DNA of 64,000 bases from Meiothermus sp. Pnk-1 (GCF_003226535.1 NZ_QKOB01000008.1:46846-110845); one strand, 5' to 3'; shown: positions 44,969-54,428, numbered from the stretch's first letter. Notes: generated by a model from the letters alone, not told the origin. Program-made: numbers and translations.

Positions 44969-46060
44969 CTAATCTATGCTGCGCACGTCTGCCGCGTCGC
45001 GCAGCGCGTCGCCAAAGAAGTTGTAGGCCAGTACCGCCACGAAGATCAGGATTCCCGGCGTGAGCAGCCAGGGGTACAGGGACAGGGCTTGGAAGTTCTG
45101 CGCATCCTTCAATAACAGGCCCCAGCTCGCCATGGGCTCCTTGATGCCCAAGCCGAGGAACGAAAGTGCCGATTCGCCGATGATATAACCGGGCAGGGCC
45201 AGCGTAGCGGTGACGATGAGGTAGGAGGTCAGGTTGGGGGTGATGTGCCTGAGGATGATGCGCAGGTCAGGGGCGCCGATAGCCCGGGCAGCGGTCACGT
45301 AGTCCATCTCCCTCACGGCCAGCACCTGCCCCCGCACCACCCGGGCCAGCCCCGCCCAGCCGATGAAGGAGAGCACCGCGATGATCCCCAGATACACATA
45401 GGTGCTGGGCCAGGAGGCCGGGATGACGGTGGAGAGGGCCATCAGGATCGGCAGGCGAGGGATCGAGAGCAGGACCTCGGTAGTGCGCTGGATCACGCTA
45501 TCGATCCAGCCGCCGAAGTAACCCGAGACGCCGCCCATCAGGATGCCGATGGCGAAGGAGATCAGCACCCCGATCACCCCCACGGTGAGCGAGACTTGGG
45601 AGCCGACGAGGATCCTTGAGAGCAGGTCCCGCCCGAACTGGTCGGTGCCCAGCGGAAAGAAGTACCCCTCGGAGAGCGGCACGCCGAAGAGGTGCAGGTT
45701 GGTTTTGAACCCCAGAAAGCTGTAGGGTTCGCCCTGCCGGATGAAGAAGCGGATGGGCGTGGGGCGGGATTTATCCTCTTGATAGGAGGCGATAAAGGTT
45801 ACCGGATCGCGTTTTTTCTCTAGCTGGTAGACGAAGGGTCGCACCAGCCGCCCCTCGTGGAAGATATGCACGCGCTGGGGGGGCTGGTACACCGCGTCGG
45901 GGTGCTGGGTGGTGAGGTTGTAGGGGGCCAGGAAGCCCGCAAAGAGGGCGAAAAGGTAGAGGATCGCCAGCACCGCCGCGCTTACCACGCCCGGCTTGTT
46001 CTTGAGGAAGCGCCGCCAGGCCAGGTACAGCGGGCTGCCAGGGTCGAGGCGGCTACTCAT
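44969..46060 (-). CDS. Peptide-type ABC permease, DppC/OppC-like
   Basis: 363 residues with the EAA-loop permease domain in the C-terminal half (GQVLAVREMDYVTAARAIGAPDLRIILRHITPNL) and an N-terminal membrane helix. A ~75-residue extracytoplasmic insert (PPQRVHIFHEGRLVRPFVYQLE) sits after helix 1, longer than in classic OppC. It pairs with the DppB-type protein at 46053 (8-base overlap). No dedicated ATPase is in the island, so a shared one is expected. Confidence 0.9.
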   Translation of the reverse strand: MSSRLDPGSPLYLAWRRFLKNKPGVVSAAVLAILYLFALFAGFLAPYNLTTQHPDAVYQPPQRVHIFHEGRLVRPFVYQLEKKRDPVTFIASYQEDKSRPTPIRFFIRQGEPYSFLGFKTNLHLFGVPLSEGYFFPLGTDQFGRDLLSRILVGSQVSLTVGVIGVLISFAIGILMGGVSGYFGGWIDSVIQRTTEVLLSIPRLPILMALSTVIPASWPSTYVYLGIIAVLSFIGWAGLARVVRGQVLAVREMDYVTAARAIGAPDLRIILRHITPNLTSYLIVTATLALPGYIIGESALSFLGLGIKEPMASWGLLLKDAQNFQALSLYPWLLTPGILIFVAVLAYNFFGDALRDAADVRSID

Positions 46061-47021
46061 AGCGGATCCTCGGGTCGGCCCAGGCCAGCGCTAAGTCGGC
46101 CAGCAGGTTGCCGATCATCAACAAAATGGCGGAGAACATCAACAGCGCCATGACCACGTACTGGTCCTTGTTGAGCAGGGAGTCGTAGAGGAAGGGGCCG
46201 ATGGTGGGCAGGTTGAGCACGATGGAGGCGATGATGGTGCTCGAGATCAGGTTGGGCAGCGAGAGCCCGGCGATGCTGATGAGGGGGTTGATGGCGTTTC
46301 TCACCGCGTGTTTCCACAGCACCACCCGCTCGGCCAGGCCTTTGGAGCGGGCCGTGCGGATGTAGTCTTGGGTCAGTACGTCCAGCATGTTGGCCCGCAT
46401 CTGCCGCATGATGCTGGCGGTGCCGTCCAGGCCGATCACGATCAGAGGAATCCACAGGTGGGCCAGCATGTCCTTGAACTTTTCCCAGCTCCAAGGGGCG
46501 TCGATGTACTGCGGGCTGAAGAGGCCGCCCACGTTGGTCCCTCCGCTGGAGAGCACCGCGTAGATGAGCAGCAAAGCCACCAGGAAGTCCGGGGTAGCCA
46601 GCCCGAAGTAGCCGACGAAGTTGGCTACCGTGGCGCCTAGGCCGTGCCGCCTAAGCGCGGTGTAGATACCCAAAGGGATGGCCACCGCCCAGGTCGCCAG
46701 GATGGTAAGGAGGGCCAGAAACACCGTCCAGCCCAAGCGCTCCCAAATAAGCCCGGCGACCGGGCGGTTGTTGAGGAAGGAATAGCCGAAGTCACCCTGC
46801 GCGAACTTGCCCAGCCAGTTTAGGTACTGAACCCAGGCTGGCTGGTCGAGGCCGTACTGTTTGCGGATGGTCTCGACGGTTTCGCGGGAGACCCTAGGGT
46901 CATCCAGCATGTTCTCCAAGAACCCTCCCGGCTGGAGCTGGATCACGCCAAAGATCAACGCCGAGATCAGGAGTAGGGTAGGGATCGCTACCAAAAAGCG
47001 CCGGAAAACAAAGCTCCACAT
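46053..47021 (-). CDS. Peptide-type ABC permease, DppB/OppB-like
   Basis: 322 residues with six membrane helices. N-terminal FRRFLVAIPTLLLISALIFGVIQLQPG and the EAA-loop DYIRTARSKGLAERVVLWKHAVRNAINPLISI. Forms the channel half with the DppC-type protein. It follows SBP1 by 73 bases in the operon under GntR box 2. Confidence 0.92.
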   Translation of the reverse strand: MWSFVFRRFLVAIPTLLLISALIFGVIQLQPGGFLENMLDDPRVSRETVETIRKQYGLDQPAWVQYLNWLGKFAQGDFGYSFLNNRPVAGLIWERLGWTVFLALLTILATWAVAIPLGIYTALRRHGLGATVANFVGYFGLATPDFLVALLLIYAVLSSGGTNVGGLFSPQYIDAPWSWEKFKDMLAHLWIPLIVIGLDGTASIMRQMRANMLDVLTQDYIRTARSKGLAERVVLWKHAVRNAINPLISIAGLSLPNLISSTIIASIVLNLPTIGPFLYDSLLNKDQYVVMALLMFSAILLMIGNLLADLALAWADPRIRYE

Positions 47022-47094
47022 AGGAAGTCAGAGAAACTGGAGGCTAACAACCCGTCCTCGCCTTTAGCCTCCAGCGCAGGGCAATTCGCCAGAG

Positions 47095-48816
47095 CTACTT
47101 CTGGTACATGATGGGTACGGGGTTATAGCCGGGGATCACGCCCAGGCTGTAGATGTAGTTGCCGTAGCGGTTTGAGACTGCGCCTACGGCGAACTCCTTG
47201 GCGATCATGATGACCATGGCTTCGCGGGCGAAGATGGCCTGCCAGCGGTCGTAGAGGGCTTTGCGCTGGGTAAAGTTGGTGGTGCTGGCGGCTTTCTCCC
47301 ACAAATCGTAGACCTCTTTCTCCCAGGGTAGGAAGTTGCTGAACTGGGGCTGGCCGCCGGGGGTGATGGGCTGGGTGGATTGATGCCAGTAGTAGAGGTC
47401 GCCGCCGGGCTTCCAGATGGGGGTGCGCAACTCGGGGTCGGGCTGGTCGCCAAAACCCAGGAGGATCGCGTCCCAGTCCTTGCCGCGTCCGGTAGAGAGC
47501 AAATTGGCCGCGAGGACGCCCTGAAGGTTGGCTTTTACGCCGATCGCCTTGAGGTCGTTTTGGATGATGGTGGCGATGGCCGTGAAGGTCGAGCTATTTG
47601 AGCCGTAGGTGAGGGTGAACTCCAGCGGTTTTCCGCTGGGCAAAAGCCGGATGCCGTCCGGCCCTTTCTTCAGGCCCAGCTTGTCGAGGGCGGCGTTAGC
47701 GGCGGCCAGGTCGTAGGTGCCGAGGAGTTTGGTGGTGTCGTAGTACCACTCGCTCACCGGCGCCACACCGTTGCCGGGGAGCTCGGCCAAGCCGTTGTAC
47801 ACGTCGTCAATGATGCGCTTGCGGTTGACCGCCGACTGGATGGCCCGACGGAACTCGGTCTTGCGGAAGAGTGCGGCCAGCTCGGGGTTCTTGTCGTCGT
47901 AGTTGAAGGCCAGGTGTGGCGGCGAGCCAAAGAGGGCGCGGAACTGCACCACCTTGATGGGAGCCCCCTGCACCTCCCGCTGCTTGAGGCTGGGGAAATC
48001 GCTCCCGGTGATGTTGAGCTGCCCGAGGTTGCCAGCCAGGAACTGGGCCACTCGAGCTTGGGAGTCGGGGATGATCAAAAACTCCAGCCGGTCCAGGTAG
48101 GGCAAAGGCGTGCCGTCAGCGTCACGTTTCCAGTAGTTGGGGTTCTTGACCAGGGTGACTTTCTGCCCCGGCGTGTAGCTTTGCAGCTTGAAGGGGCCAG
48201 TCCCTACCACTTCGTTAGGGTCCACGGTGGTCGGCCAGGCGTTGTTGATATCGCCGGGTTTTTTGCCGCCCTCTTGGCTGAAGGGGAGCAGCTTGTGCTT
48301 GGGCATGATCGGCAGGCGCATGTAGTGGATGAAGGCCGGGGCCGGCTTGGGCAGGGTGAAGCGCACCGTGCTCGCGTCTACTTTCTCGATCTTTACGCCG
48401 GCGAAGTTTCCGGCATCGCCGCCTTTGGCCTCGGGGTTGGCCACGATCTGGGTGTAGGTGAACACCACGTCATCGGCGGTGAGGTCGCGCCCATCTGACC
48501 ACTTCACCCCTTTGCGCAGCTTGAAGGTGTAGACCTTGCTCTCGCCGGTGATGGTCCAGGAGGCGGCCAGGGCGGGCTCGATCTGGTAGGTCTTGTAGTT
48601 GTATTCGATCAACCCGTCGAACATCTGGTTGGCCAAGGTCTGGATCGCCGAGTCGATGGCCCCGTAGTAGAACATGGTCTGGGGGGCGCTCGCGAGGGCC
48701 ATGGTCAGGGTGCCCCCCGGCTTGCCGTTCTCGTAGCCCGAGACCACCTTGGGCTGGGCCATGGCCAAGCCCATCGCCATACAACCTAGCAGCCATAAAG
48801 CCTTTCGTATCGTCAT
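47095..48816 (-). CDS. Peptide-type ABC substrate-binding protein (SBP1)
   Basis: 573 residues, SBP family 5, with a Sec signal (ALWLLGCMAMGLAMAQ; the Cys could allow lipidation, but the +1 context is not a standard lipobox). Body motifs GGTLTMALASAPQTMFYY, WSDGRDLTADDVVFTYTQ and DVYNGLAELPGNGVAP parallel those of SBP2. The ATG at 48816 follows GAGGAGGAGTTCC; the frame start at 48900 lies in the leader. It is the first gene of its operon, 79 bases below GntR box 2. Confidence 0.9.
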   Translation of the reverse strand: MTIRKALWLLGCMAMGLAMAQPKVVSGYENGKPGGTLTMALASAPQTMFYYGAIDSAIQTLANQMFDGLIEYNYKTYQIEPALAASWTITGESKVYTFKLRKGVKWSDGRDLTADDVVFTYTQIVANPEAKGGDAGNFAGVKIEKVDASTVRFTLPKPAPAFIHYMRLPIMPKHKLLPFSQEGGKKPGDINNAWPTTVDPNEVVGTGPFKLQSYTPGQKVTLVKNPNYWKRDADGTPLPYLDRLEFLIIPDSQARVAQFLAGNLGQLNITGSDFPSLKQREVQGAPIKVVQFRALFGSPPHLAFNYDDKNPELAALFRKTEFRRAIQSAVNRKRIIDDVYNGLAELPGNGVAPVSEWYYDTTKLLGTYDLAAANAALDKLGLKKGPDGIRLLPSGKPLEFTLTYGSNSSTFTAIATIIQNDLKAIGVKANLQGVLAANLLSTGRGKDWDAILLGFGDQPDPELRTPIWKPGGDLYYWHQSTQPITPGGQPQFSNFLPWEKEVYDLWEKAASTTNFTQRKALYDRWQAIFAREAMVIMIAKEFAVGAVSNRYGNYIYSLGVIPGYNPVPIMYQK

Positions 48817-48901
48817 GGAACTCCTCCTCAGGCGTGCCGCCAAAGCCGATGCAACCCTTCTGGAGGCCTTGGGTGCGGACACGAGCGTTACGCAGACCAT
48901 T

Positions 48902-48929
48902 CTAATACCAGTAGCTTACCAAAGAGCAA
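48902..48929 (-). promoter_or_regulatory. Promoter of the SBP1-dppBC-SBP2-namZ operon
   Basis: On the minus strand: TTGCTC (48924-48929), a 16-base spacer and TATTAG (48902-48907). The spacer contains GntR box 2. Confidence 0.55.
48905..48922 (-). promoter_or_regulatory. GntR box 2, TTGGTA-N6-TGGTAT (SBP1 promoter)
   Basis: Minus-strand match to all 12 fixed bases, within the spacer and -10 of the SBP1 promoter. It is 15 kb or less from the other three sites, all at genes of the same pathway. Confidence 0.75.
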
Positions 48930-48978
48930 CCCCAATTCCGAGAGCGGGCTGGCCCATTTGCCTTGTCCTTCAAAGGCC

Positions 48979-49851
48979 CTAGCCCCGCCGCTCGAGCGCG
49001 GCCCTGAGGCTCCCTGTTTCGGCAAGGAGGGCTAGGGCTTCCTCGAGCCCTAGCCCCCTCAGCAGCAGCACCGCCAGGCTCACCCGCCCCCCGGCGGCCT
49101 CGAGGGCGGCTTCGGCCCGTTCCCGTTCGCTTCCGGTCAGCTCCTGCAGGGTTCTGAGCGCCCGGTTCCACAGCTTTTGGTTGGTGAGCGTGACCTCGAC
49201 CATGCGGTTGCCGTACACCCGGCCCAGCCGGATCATGGTCAGGGTAGAGAGGAGGTTGAGGGCTGCCTTTTGCGCCGTCCCGGCGGCCATCCGGGTCGAG
49301 CCCGCCACCACCTCAGGGCCGGTATCGAGGAAGATGGGGTGTTGGGCCTCCTGCAGCAGCGGGGTGTCGGGGTTGTTGGCGATACCGATGGTGAGGACCC
49401 CCCGGGCGCGGGCCTCTCGGAGCGCCGCCACCGTGTAGGGGGTGCGGCCGCTGGCGGCTACCCCCACCAGCACATCCTCCTGGGTGAGCCGCGAAGCTGC
49501 TTCCCGCCCCGCCGCCTCGTCGTCTTCGGCCCCTTCTACCGGATGCAGCAGGGCCTCCGGCCCTCCGGCCAGCAGGTAGACCAAGCGTTCTTGGGGCCAG
49601 CCGTAGGTGGGGGGAAGTTCGGCCCCATCCTGCACCGCCAGCCGCCCGCTGGTCCCGGCCCCGGCGTAGGCCAGGCGCCCGCCCTGGCGTAGCCGGGTGG
49701 CTGCGGCCAAGGCGGCGGCTTCAAGGGAGGCGCGCGCAGCCCTTACCGCGGCGATGGCGGCGAACTGGCGCTCGAGCAGGGCCTCGAGGATCTCCCCCGG
49801 CTGCCAGGTATCGAGGTCTTTGTAGCGTGGGCTAGAAACTTCGGTGTTCAT
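48979..49851 (-). CDS. murQ: N-acetylmuramic acid 6-phosphate etherase
   Basis: 290 residues, SIS fold. Family motifs YAGAGTSGRLAVQDGAELPPTYGWP, EGAEDDEAAGR with the catalytic acid, GVAASGRTPY, TGPEVVAGSTRMAAGTAQK. It cleaves D-lactate from MurNAc-6-P to give GlcNAc-6-P. It is the last gene of the SBP3-dppBC-hydrolase-murQ operon and overlaps the hydrolase stop by ATGA. The first residues (NTEVSSPRYKDLDTW) are also typical. Confidence 0.95.
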   Translation of the reverse strand: MNTEVSSPRYKDLDTWQPGEILEALLERQFAAIAAVRAARASLEAAALAAATRLRQGGRLAYAGAGTSGRLAVQDGAELPPTYGWPQERLVYLLAGGPEALLHPVEGAEDDEAAGREAASRLTQEDVLVGVAASGRTPYTVAALREARARGVLTIGIANNPDTPLLQEAQHPIFLDTGPEVVAGSTRMAAGTAQKAALNLLSTLTMIRLGRVYGNRMVEVTLTNQKLWNRALRTLQELTGSERERAEAALEAAGGRVSLAVLLLRGLGLEEALALLAETGSLRAALERRG

Positions 49852-50858
49852 AGGTGGCTTCTCCTATAGCTTGCGGCGATGGCGTTGCCGACGGTGCGGC
49901 GAAGTTCAATGATGCCGCTCTCCCGGTGGCGGCTGGGGTGGACGCGGTGGGTGAGGAGCGCCCAGGCGTAGCCGCGCTCGAGGTCGATCCACACCCCGGT
50001 GCCCGTGAACCCGGTGTGCCCGATGGTGCGCGGGCTGCACAAGCTACCACCGCTGAAGCCCGGCTGCCGTAGGACCCAGCCCAAAGCTCGCTCGGAAGTC
50101 TGCGGGCGGGTCATCTCCTCGAGGGCGGCTTGCGAGAGCAGGCTTCCATTCAGGACGGAGCGGGCCCACTCGAGCACGCCCGCCAGGGTGCCAAACAGCC
50201 CCGCGTGCCCCGCGCCCCCCAGGGCGAAGGCGTTCTCGTCGTGGATTTCGCCCCGCAGCACCCGCCCCCGCCAGGGGCAGCGCTCGGTGGCAACCGAGTT
50301 TTCAGGGTTGGGCTTCCAGGTGAGCCCCGCAGGCAGCGGGAAGTCGCGGAGGGGTTTGCCGCGCAGGCGCTCGAGCAAGAGCCCCAGCAGGATGTACCCG
50401 ACGTCCGAATACAGCGTGGGGCCTGGCTCTTCCACCTCCCAGCGGTGCTGGAGGAGCTGCTGTTTGAGGAGTTGGGGAGCAGTGCCCCAGGTATAGATGG
50501 GTGCCCAGGCGGGAAGCCCCGAGGTGTGGGTCAGGAGCTGGCGCAGGGTACGGCTGGGGAGCGGGCTCCCCTGCATCCAGGCCATCTCGGGGAAGAAGCG
50601 CGCCAGGGGGTCGTCGAGGTCGGCCAGCCCGTCCTCGACCAGCCGCAGCACCTCGGGTACGGTGAAGAGGACTTTGGTCAGGCTGGCCAGGTCGAAGAAC
50701 ATGGCCGCCTCGAGCGGGACGGGTTCGGGCTCGAGCTGGGCCTTGCCATAAACCCAGCCCTCAGCCTCCCCCTCGGCCCACACGACCCCCAGGGCCGCGC
50801 CGGGGATCTGGCCGGAGTCTATGGCGGATTGCAGGATTCGGATAGCGTTTTGGATCAT
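49848..50858 (-). CDS. Serine hydrolase of beta-lactamase fold, AmiE/YbbE-like
   Basis: 336 residues. SxxK is in ASLTKVLFT, YxN-like YSDVGYILLG, and HTG in IGHTGFTGTG. Class C beta-lactamase/esterase fold, no signal peptide from the ATG at 50858. In Bacillus subtilis the protein of this fold next to murQ and namZ is YbbE/AmiE, which removes the peptide from MurNAc-peptides. The same role is inferred here: cytosolic removal of stem peptide before phosphorylation. Overlaps murQ by 4 bases. Local weak direct repeat TGGTC-N6-TGGTC lies at the start. Confidence 0.75.
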   Translation of the reverse strand: MIQNAIRILQSAIDSGQIPGAALGVVWAEGEAEGWVYGKAQLEPEPVPLEAAMFFDLASLTKVLFTVPEVLRLVEDGLADLDDPLARFFPEMAWMQGSPLPSRTLRQLLTHTSGLPAWAPIYTWGTAPQLLKQQLLQHRWEVEEPGPTLYSDVGYILLGLLLERLRGKPLRDFPLPAGLTWKPNPENSVATERCPWRGRVLRGEIHDENAFALGGAGHAGLFGTLAGVLEWARSVLNGSLLSQAALEEMTRPQTSERALGWVLRQPGFSGGSLCSPRTIGHTGFTGTGVWIDLERGYAWALLTHRVHPSRHRESGIIELRRTVGNAIAASYRRSHL

Positions 50859-50924
50859 GGTCTTCCAGTGGTCAAGATTTGCGTACTTTTCGGAACGAGC
50901 TCTCCGGGAGCGGTACGCCACAAC

Positions 50925-50945
50925 CTCCGTTTGGCGTACGACGTA
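50925..50945. repeat. ACGTCGTACG-family repeat, copy B
   Basis: GGCGTACGACGTATGACGT lies in the 134-base gap between the dppC-type gene and the hydrolase gene. It shares its core with copies near 3312, 52830 and 63800. Confidence 0.55.
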
Positions 50946-50992
50946 TGACGTGAGTAAAGCCCAATGTCCCAAAGATCAACATTACCAGAGCA

Positions 50993-51835
50993 TTAGTGCC
51001 CCTTCAGACGGGGGTCGAGTGCGTCGCGCAGCACGTCGCCCAACAGGTTGAAGCCCAGCGAGGCCAGCAGGATGGCCAGGCCGGAGAAGACCGAAGTCCA
51101 AGGTGAGATCGTGAGGTAAGCCCGCCCCTCCGAGAGCATAAGGCCCAGCGAGGGGGCGGGGGGCTGGGTGCCCAGGCCCAAAAAGGAGAGCGAAGCCTCC
51201 ACCAGGATGGCCGTCGAGAGCGAGAGCGTCGATTGCACCAGGATCACCGAGGCCAGGTTGGGCAGGAGGTGGCGACCGATCACCCGTACTGCCGAAGCGC
51301 CCAGGGCCTGGGCCGCCTGGACAAACTCACTCTCGCGCAGCACCAAGGCCGGCCCCCGCACCAGCCGCGCGAAGATCGGGGTGTAGACGATGCCGATGGC
51401 CAGGGCAGTGTTCGACTGGCTGGGCCCTAGCATGGCGATGATGCCGATGGCCAGCAGGATGATGGGGAAGGCCAGGAACACGTCCATCAGCCGCATGACC
51501 AGCCGGTCGTAGAGGCCGCCGTAGTAGGCCGCCGAGACACCCAGAAAGCCGCCCACCATCAGCGCCAGGATGACCGAAAGCCCCGCCACGAAGAGCGAGG
51601 CCCGAATGCCAAAGAGGATCCTCGAGAGCACGTCGCGCCCGAACTGATCGGTGCCCAGCCAGTGCTGGGCGCTGGGCCCGGCGAGGCGGGCCAGGATGTC
51701 CTGGCGCAGGGGGTCGTAGGGCGCGATCAGGGGGGCCAGCAAGCCGCTGAGCACGATCAGCAGGGTCAAACCCAGGCCCAGCGCCCCCAGCGGGTTCTTC
51801 AGGAGGCCTCGAGCAAAGCTCCAGGTGCCGCTCAT
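50993..51835 (-). CDS. Peptide-type ABC permease, DppC/OppC-like (second system)
   Basis: 280 residues with the EAA-loop (RGPALVLRESEFVQAAQALGASAVRVIGRHLLPNL) and the motif YDPLRQDILARLAGPSAQHWLGTDQFGRDVLSR. Classic length, without the insert of the first system. The ATG at 51835 overlaps the dppB-type stop. It partners with the 51832 protein; SBP3 heads the operon. Confidence 0.92.
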   Translation of the reverse strand: MSGTWSFARGLLKNPLGALGLGLTLLIVLSGLLAPLIAPYDPLRQDILARLAGPSAQHWLGTDQFGRDVLSRILFGIRASLFVAGLSVILALMVGGFLGVSAAYYGGLYDRLVMRLMDVFLAFPIILLAIGIIAMLGPSQSNTALAIGIVYTPIFARLVRGPALVLRESEFVQAAQALGASAVRVIGRHLLPNLASVILVQSTLSLSTAILVEASLSFLGLGTQPPAPSLGLMLSEGRAYLTISPWTSVFSGLAILLASLGFNLLGDVLRDALDPRLKGH

Positions 51836-52782
51836 GCGTACTCCACGCGGGGGTCGAGGTAGGCGTAGGCCAGGTCCACCAGCAGGTTGATGAACACGAA
51901 GCCCGCCGTGACCAGCAAAATGGTGCCCTGTACCAGCGGGTAGTTGCGCTCGTTGATGGCCCCCACGATCAGGCGGCCCATGCCCGGCAGGGCGAAGACC
52001 TGCTCGACCACGATGGCCCCGCCGAAGAGGTAGCCGGCCTGGATACCCACCACCGTGACCAGCGGGATGAGCGCGTTGCGCAGGGCGTGCTTGTACATGA
52101 CGATCCGCTCGGAGAGCCCTTTGGCCCGGGCGGTGCGGATGTAGTCCTGGCTCAAAATGTCCAGCAGGGTCGAGCGCAACAGCCGCGAGAGCCCCGCCAA
52201 AAGCGGCAGGGAGAGGGCCAGCACGGGAAAGAGCAGCCGGGCAAAGTGCCCTGCGGGGTCTTCGGCCAGCGGCACGTAGCCGATGGCGGGAAAGCCGGGC
52301 CACAGCTTATAGGAGAGGTAGATGAACAGCGTCCCCAGCCAGAACGACGGCACCGTCACACCCGCGATGGCCACTAACCGCACCACGTACTCCCCCGTGG
52401 AGTTGCGCCAGTAAGCGCTCAGAATCCCGATGGGGATGGAGAGGAGCACACCCAAGACCAGGGAGAGAAGGGTGATTTCGAGCGTCAGCGGCAGTCGGGC
52501 CAGGATTTCCTCTCGGATGGGCGCCCCCGTCCACACGCTCTGCCCCAGGTCGCCCCGCAGCACCCCGGTGAGCCAGTCCCAGTACTGCACCAGCAGGGGC
52601 TTATTCAAGCCCAGCTTCTCGCGCAGGGCCTCGAGGCGGTCCGGGGTGATCTCGGTGTTGGCCCCCAGCATGATCTGCACCGCGTCGCCGGGGATGAGCC
52701 GGATCATCAAGAACACCAGCAGCGAGACCCCAAACAGCACCAGCACGAGGTCGAGGAGGCGGCGAAGGGTATAAGCGAGCAT
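51832..52782 (-). CDS. Peptide-type ABC permease, DppB/OppB-like (second system)
   Basis: 316 residues with six membrane helices. N-terminal LRRLLDLVLVLFGVSLLVFLMIRLIPGD and EAA-loop DYIRTARAKGLSERIVMYKHALRNALIPLVTV. Second transport channel of the island, with SBP3 and the 50993 permease. A 71-base gap before it holds repeat copy C. Confidence 0.93.
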   Translation of the reverse strand: MLAYTLRRLLDLVLVLFGVSLLVFLMIRLIPGDAVQIMLGANTEITPDRLEALREKLGLNKPLLVQYWDWLTGVLRGDLGQSVWTGAPIREEILARLPLTLEITLLSLVLGVLLSIPIGILSAYWRNSTGEYVVRLVAIAGVTVPSFWLGTLFIYLSYKLWPGFPAIGYVPLAEDPAGHFARLLFPVLALSLPLLAGLSRLLRSTLLDILSQDYIRTARAKGLSERIVMYKHALRNALIPLVTVVGIQAGYLFGGAIVVEQVFALPGMGRLIVGAINERNYPLVQGTILLVTAGFVFINLLVDLAYAYLDPRVEYA

Positions 52783-52799
52783 GAGCGTCAGGCGTCGTA

Positions 52800-52835
52800 T
52801 GGCCAGGGGCGTACGGCGTAAGACGTACGACGTAG
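52800..52835. repeat. ACGTCGTACG-family repeat, copy C
   Basis: GGCGTACGGCG, AAGACGTACGACGTAGGAC and a diverged GTCGTATGGC lie between SBP3 and the dppB-type gene. It has the clearest palindromic core (ACGTACGACGT). Confidence 0.55.
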
Positions 52836-52853
52836 GACAACCTTATTCACCAT

Positions 52854-54362
52854 TCACCGGGCCAGCCAGGTGTCGCGCAAGTACAGGAGCGAGCGGGTGG
52901 GGACCGGCTTGAAGCCCTGCACGTTCTCCCGCGCCGCCGAGAAGAGGGTGCCGTAGACCAGGTGGGCGATGGGCCCCTGGCAGGCCAGCTTCACCTGCAG
53001 CTCGGCGTAGATCTTGCGGCGGACATCCGCCGAGGTAGCGGTGCGGCCTTGGTTGAGCAATTGGTCAACGCGGGCATCGGAGTACTTGAAGACGTTGGTC
53101 GAGCCGCCGGTGGAGAAGGTGCGGTAGAGGTAGCCGTCGGGGTCGGCGCTGCCGCCATTGAGGGAGGCGAAGGCGTCGAAGTTGGAGTTGCGCCACTCCT
53201 GCACAAACTTGCCGAGCTCGAGGATCTCGATCTTGGCGCGGAAGCCAGCGGCGGCGAGCTGGGCCTGCAAGACCTGGGCGGCGTCCACCACGGTCTTGAC
53301 CGAGCCCAGGGTCAGGATGGTGAAGTCCACCCCGCCGGGGTAACCGGCCTGGCGCAGCAGCTCCCGGGCTTTGGCCGGGTTGGTGTTGTAGCAGGGGAAA
53401 GCCGAGGTGGGCGAAGCCCAGCCCTTGAGGGCCGGCGAGAGCGGCCCGCCGGGGACCCCGTTGCCAAAGTACACCGCCTGCACCAGCGCCTTGCGGTCGA
53501 TGGCGTAATTGAGGGCCTCGCGTACTTTAGGGTTGTCGAAGGGTTTGCGGGTGACGTTCATCCCCAAGAGGCTGTAGGCCAGGTCCTGGGTCTGGTAGAG
53601 CTTGACCCCGGGGGCGTTCCTGAGGGTCACGGCCAGCGAGGGATCGATGTTGGGGAGGAAGTGGTAGGTGCCGCTGGAGATCCCCACCTGGCGGGTGGCC
53701 GCGTCGGGGACGATGTTAAACTTGAGGGCATCCAGATAGGGCCGGCCCTGGCGGTAATACCTGGGATTGCGCTCGAGCAGGATGTAGGTGTCGGGCACCC
53801 ACTCCTTGAACTGGAAGGGCCCGGTGCCCACCGCCCGGCGCTGCAGGTCACCCCCCGAGGCAACGTACTCCGCGGGCACGATGGAAAGCCCGGCCAGCTC
53901 GCTGAGGAAGGGGGAGAAAGGCTGGGAGAGTTCGAAGACCACTTCCAGCGGGCCCGTGGCCCGGACCTCCTTGACCAGGTTGAAGCGGCTGGCGACGGGC
54001 GAGCCGGTCTTGGGGTCGCGCACGCGGTTGAAGCTCGCCACCACGTCCTTGGCGGAGAAAGCCTGGCCGTTGTGAAAGGTCACCCCGGAGCGCAGCTTGA
54101 AGGTGTAGGTCAGCCCGTCGGGGCTCACCTTCCAGGACTCGGCCAAGGCCGGGCGCACCCGCAGACCCTCGTCTACCTCGGTGAGCCCCTCGTAGATGTT
54201 GCCGATCACCACGAAGGTGGCGAAGGCCGTGGCCACGTGGGGGTCGAGGCCCGCCGGGGAAGAATCCACCGCGATCTGCAAAGTGCCCCCTCGCACCGGG
54301 GTCTGCGCCCAGGCCAGAGATCCGATCAGCGCCGCTAACAAGAGCCATCCCATTCGCCGCAT
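52854..54362 (-). CDS. Peptide-type ABC substrate-binding protein (SBP3)
   Basis: 502 residues, SBP family 5, with Sec signal (RRMGWLLLAALIGSLAWAQ). Body motifs GGTLQIAVDSSPAGLDPH, FKLRSGVTFHNGQAFSAKDVVASF and AVGTGPFQFKEWVPDTYI. It is more like DppA/OppA than the SBP1/SBP2 pair. It starts the second transporter operon (SBP3-dppBC-hydrolase-murQ) under GntR box 3. Likely ligand: a muropeptide or stem peptide, by context. Confidence 0.9.
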   Translation of the reverse strand: MRRMGWLLLAALIGSLAWAQTPVRGGTLQIAVDSSPAGLDPHVATAFATFVVIGNIYEGLTEVDEGLRVRPALAESWKVSPDGLTYTFKLRSGVTFHNGQAFSAKDVVASFNRVRDPKTGSPVASRFNLVKEVRATGPLEVVFELSQPFSPFLSELAGLSIVPAEYVASGGDLQRRAVGTGPFQFKEWVPDTYILLERNPRYYRQGRPYLDALKFNIVPDAATRQVGISSGTYHFLPNIDPSLAVTLRNAPGVKLYQTQDLAYSLLGMNVTRKPFDNPKVREALNYAIDRKALVQAVYFGNGVPGGPLSPALKGWASPTSAFPCYNTNPAKARELLRQAGYPGGVDFTILTLGSVKTVVDAAQVLQAQLAAAGFRAKIEILELGKFVQEWRNSNFDAFASLNGGSADPDGYLYRTFSTGGSTNVFKYSDARVDQLLNQGRTATSADVRRKIYAELQVKLACQGPIAHLVYGTLFSAARENVQGFKPVPTRSLLYLRDTWLAR

Positions 54363-54392
54363 AAGGCCTCCTCTTTACCCATGTACCCCCCG

Positions 54393-54421
54393 ATCTTAAC
54401 GGCTTGGGGTTTGGTATTCAA
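54393..54421 (-). promoter_or_regulatory. Promoter of the SBP3 operon
   Basis: On the minus strand: TTGAAT (54416-54421), 17 bases, TAAGAT (54393-54398). GntR box 3 covers the -35. Confidence 0.7.
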
Positions 54422-54428
54422 GTGGTAT
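54411..54428 (+). promoter_or_regulatory. GntR box 3, TTGGTA-N6-TGGTAT (SBP3 side)
   Basis: Exact match to the 12 fixed bases of boxes 1, 2 and 4. It overlaps the -35 of the SBP3 promoter, between the divergent SBP3 and gntR genes. Confidence 0.75.

Noticed and set aside
52962..54338. 458-codon plus-strand frame
   Set aside because: Antisense to SBP3 and made of Gly/Ala/Glu-rich text without a domain.
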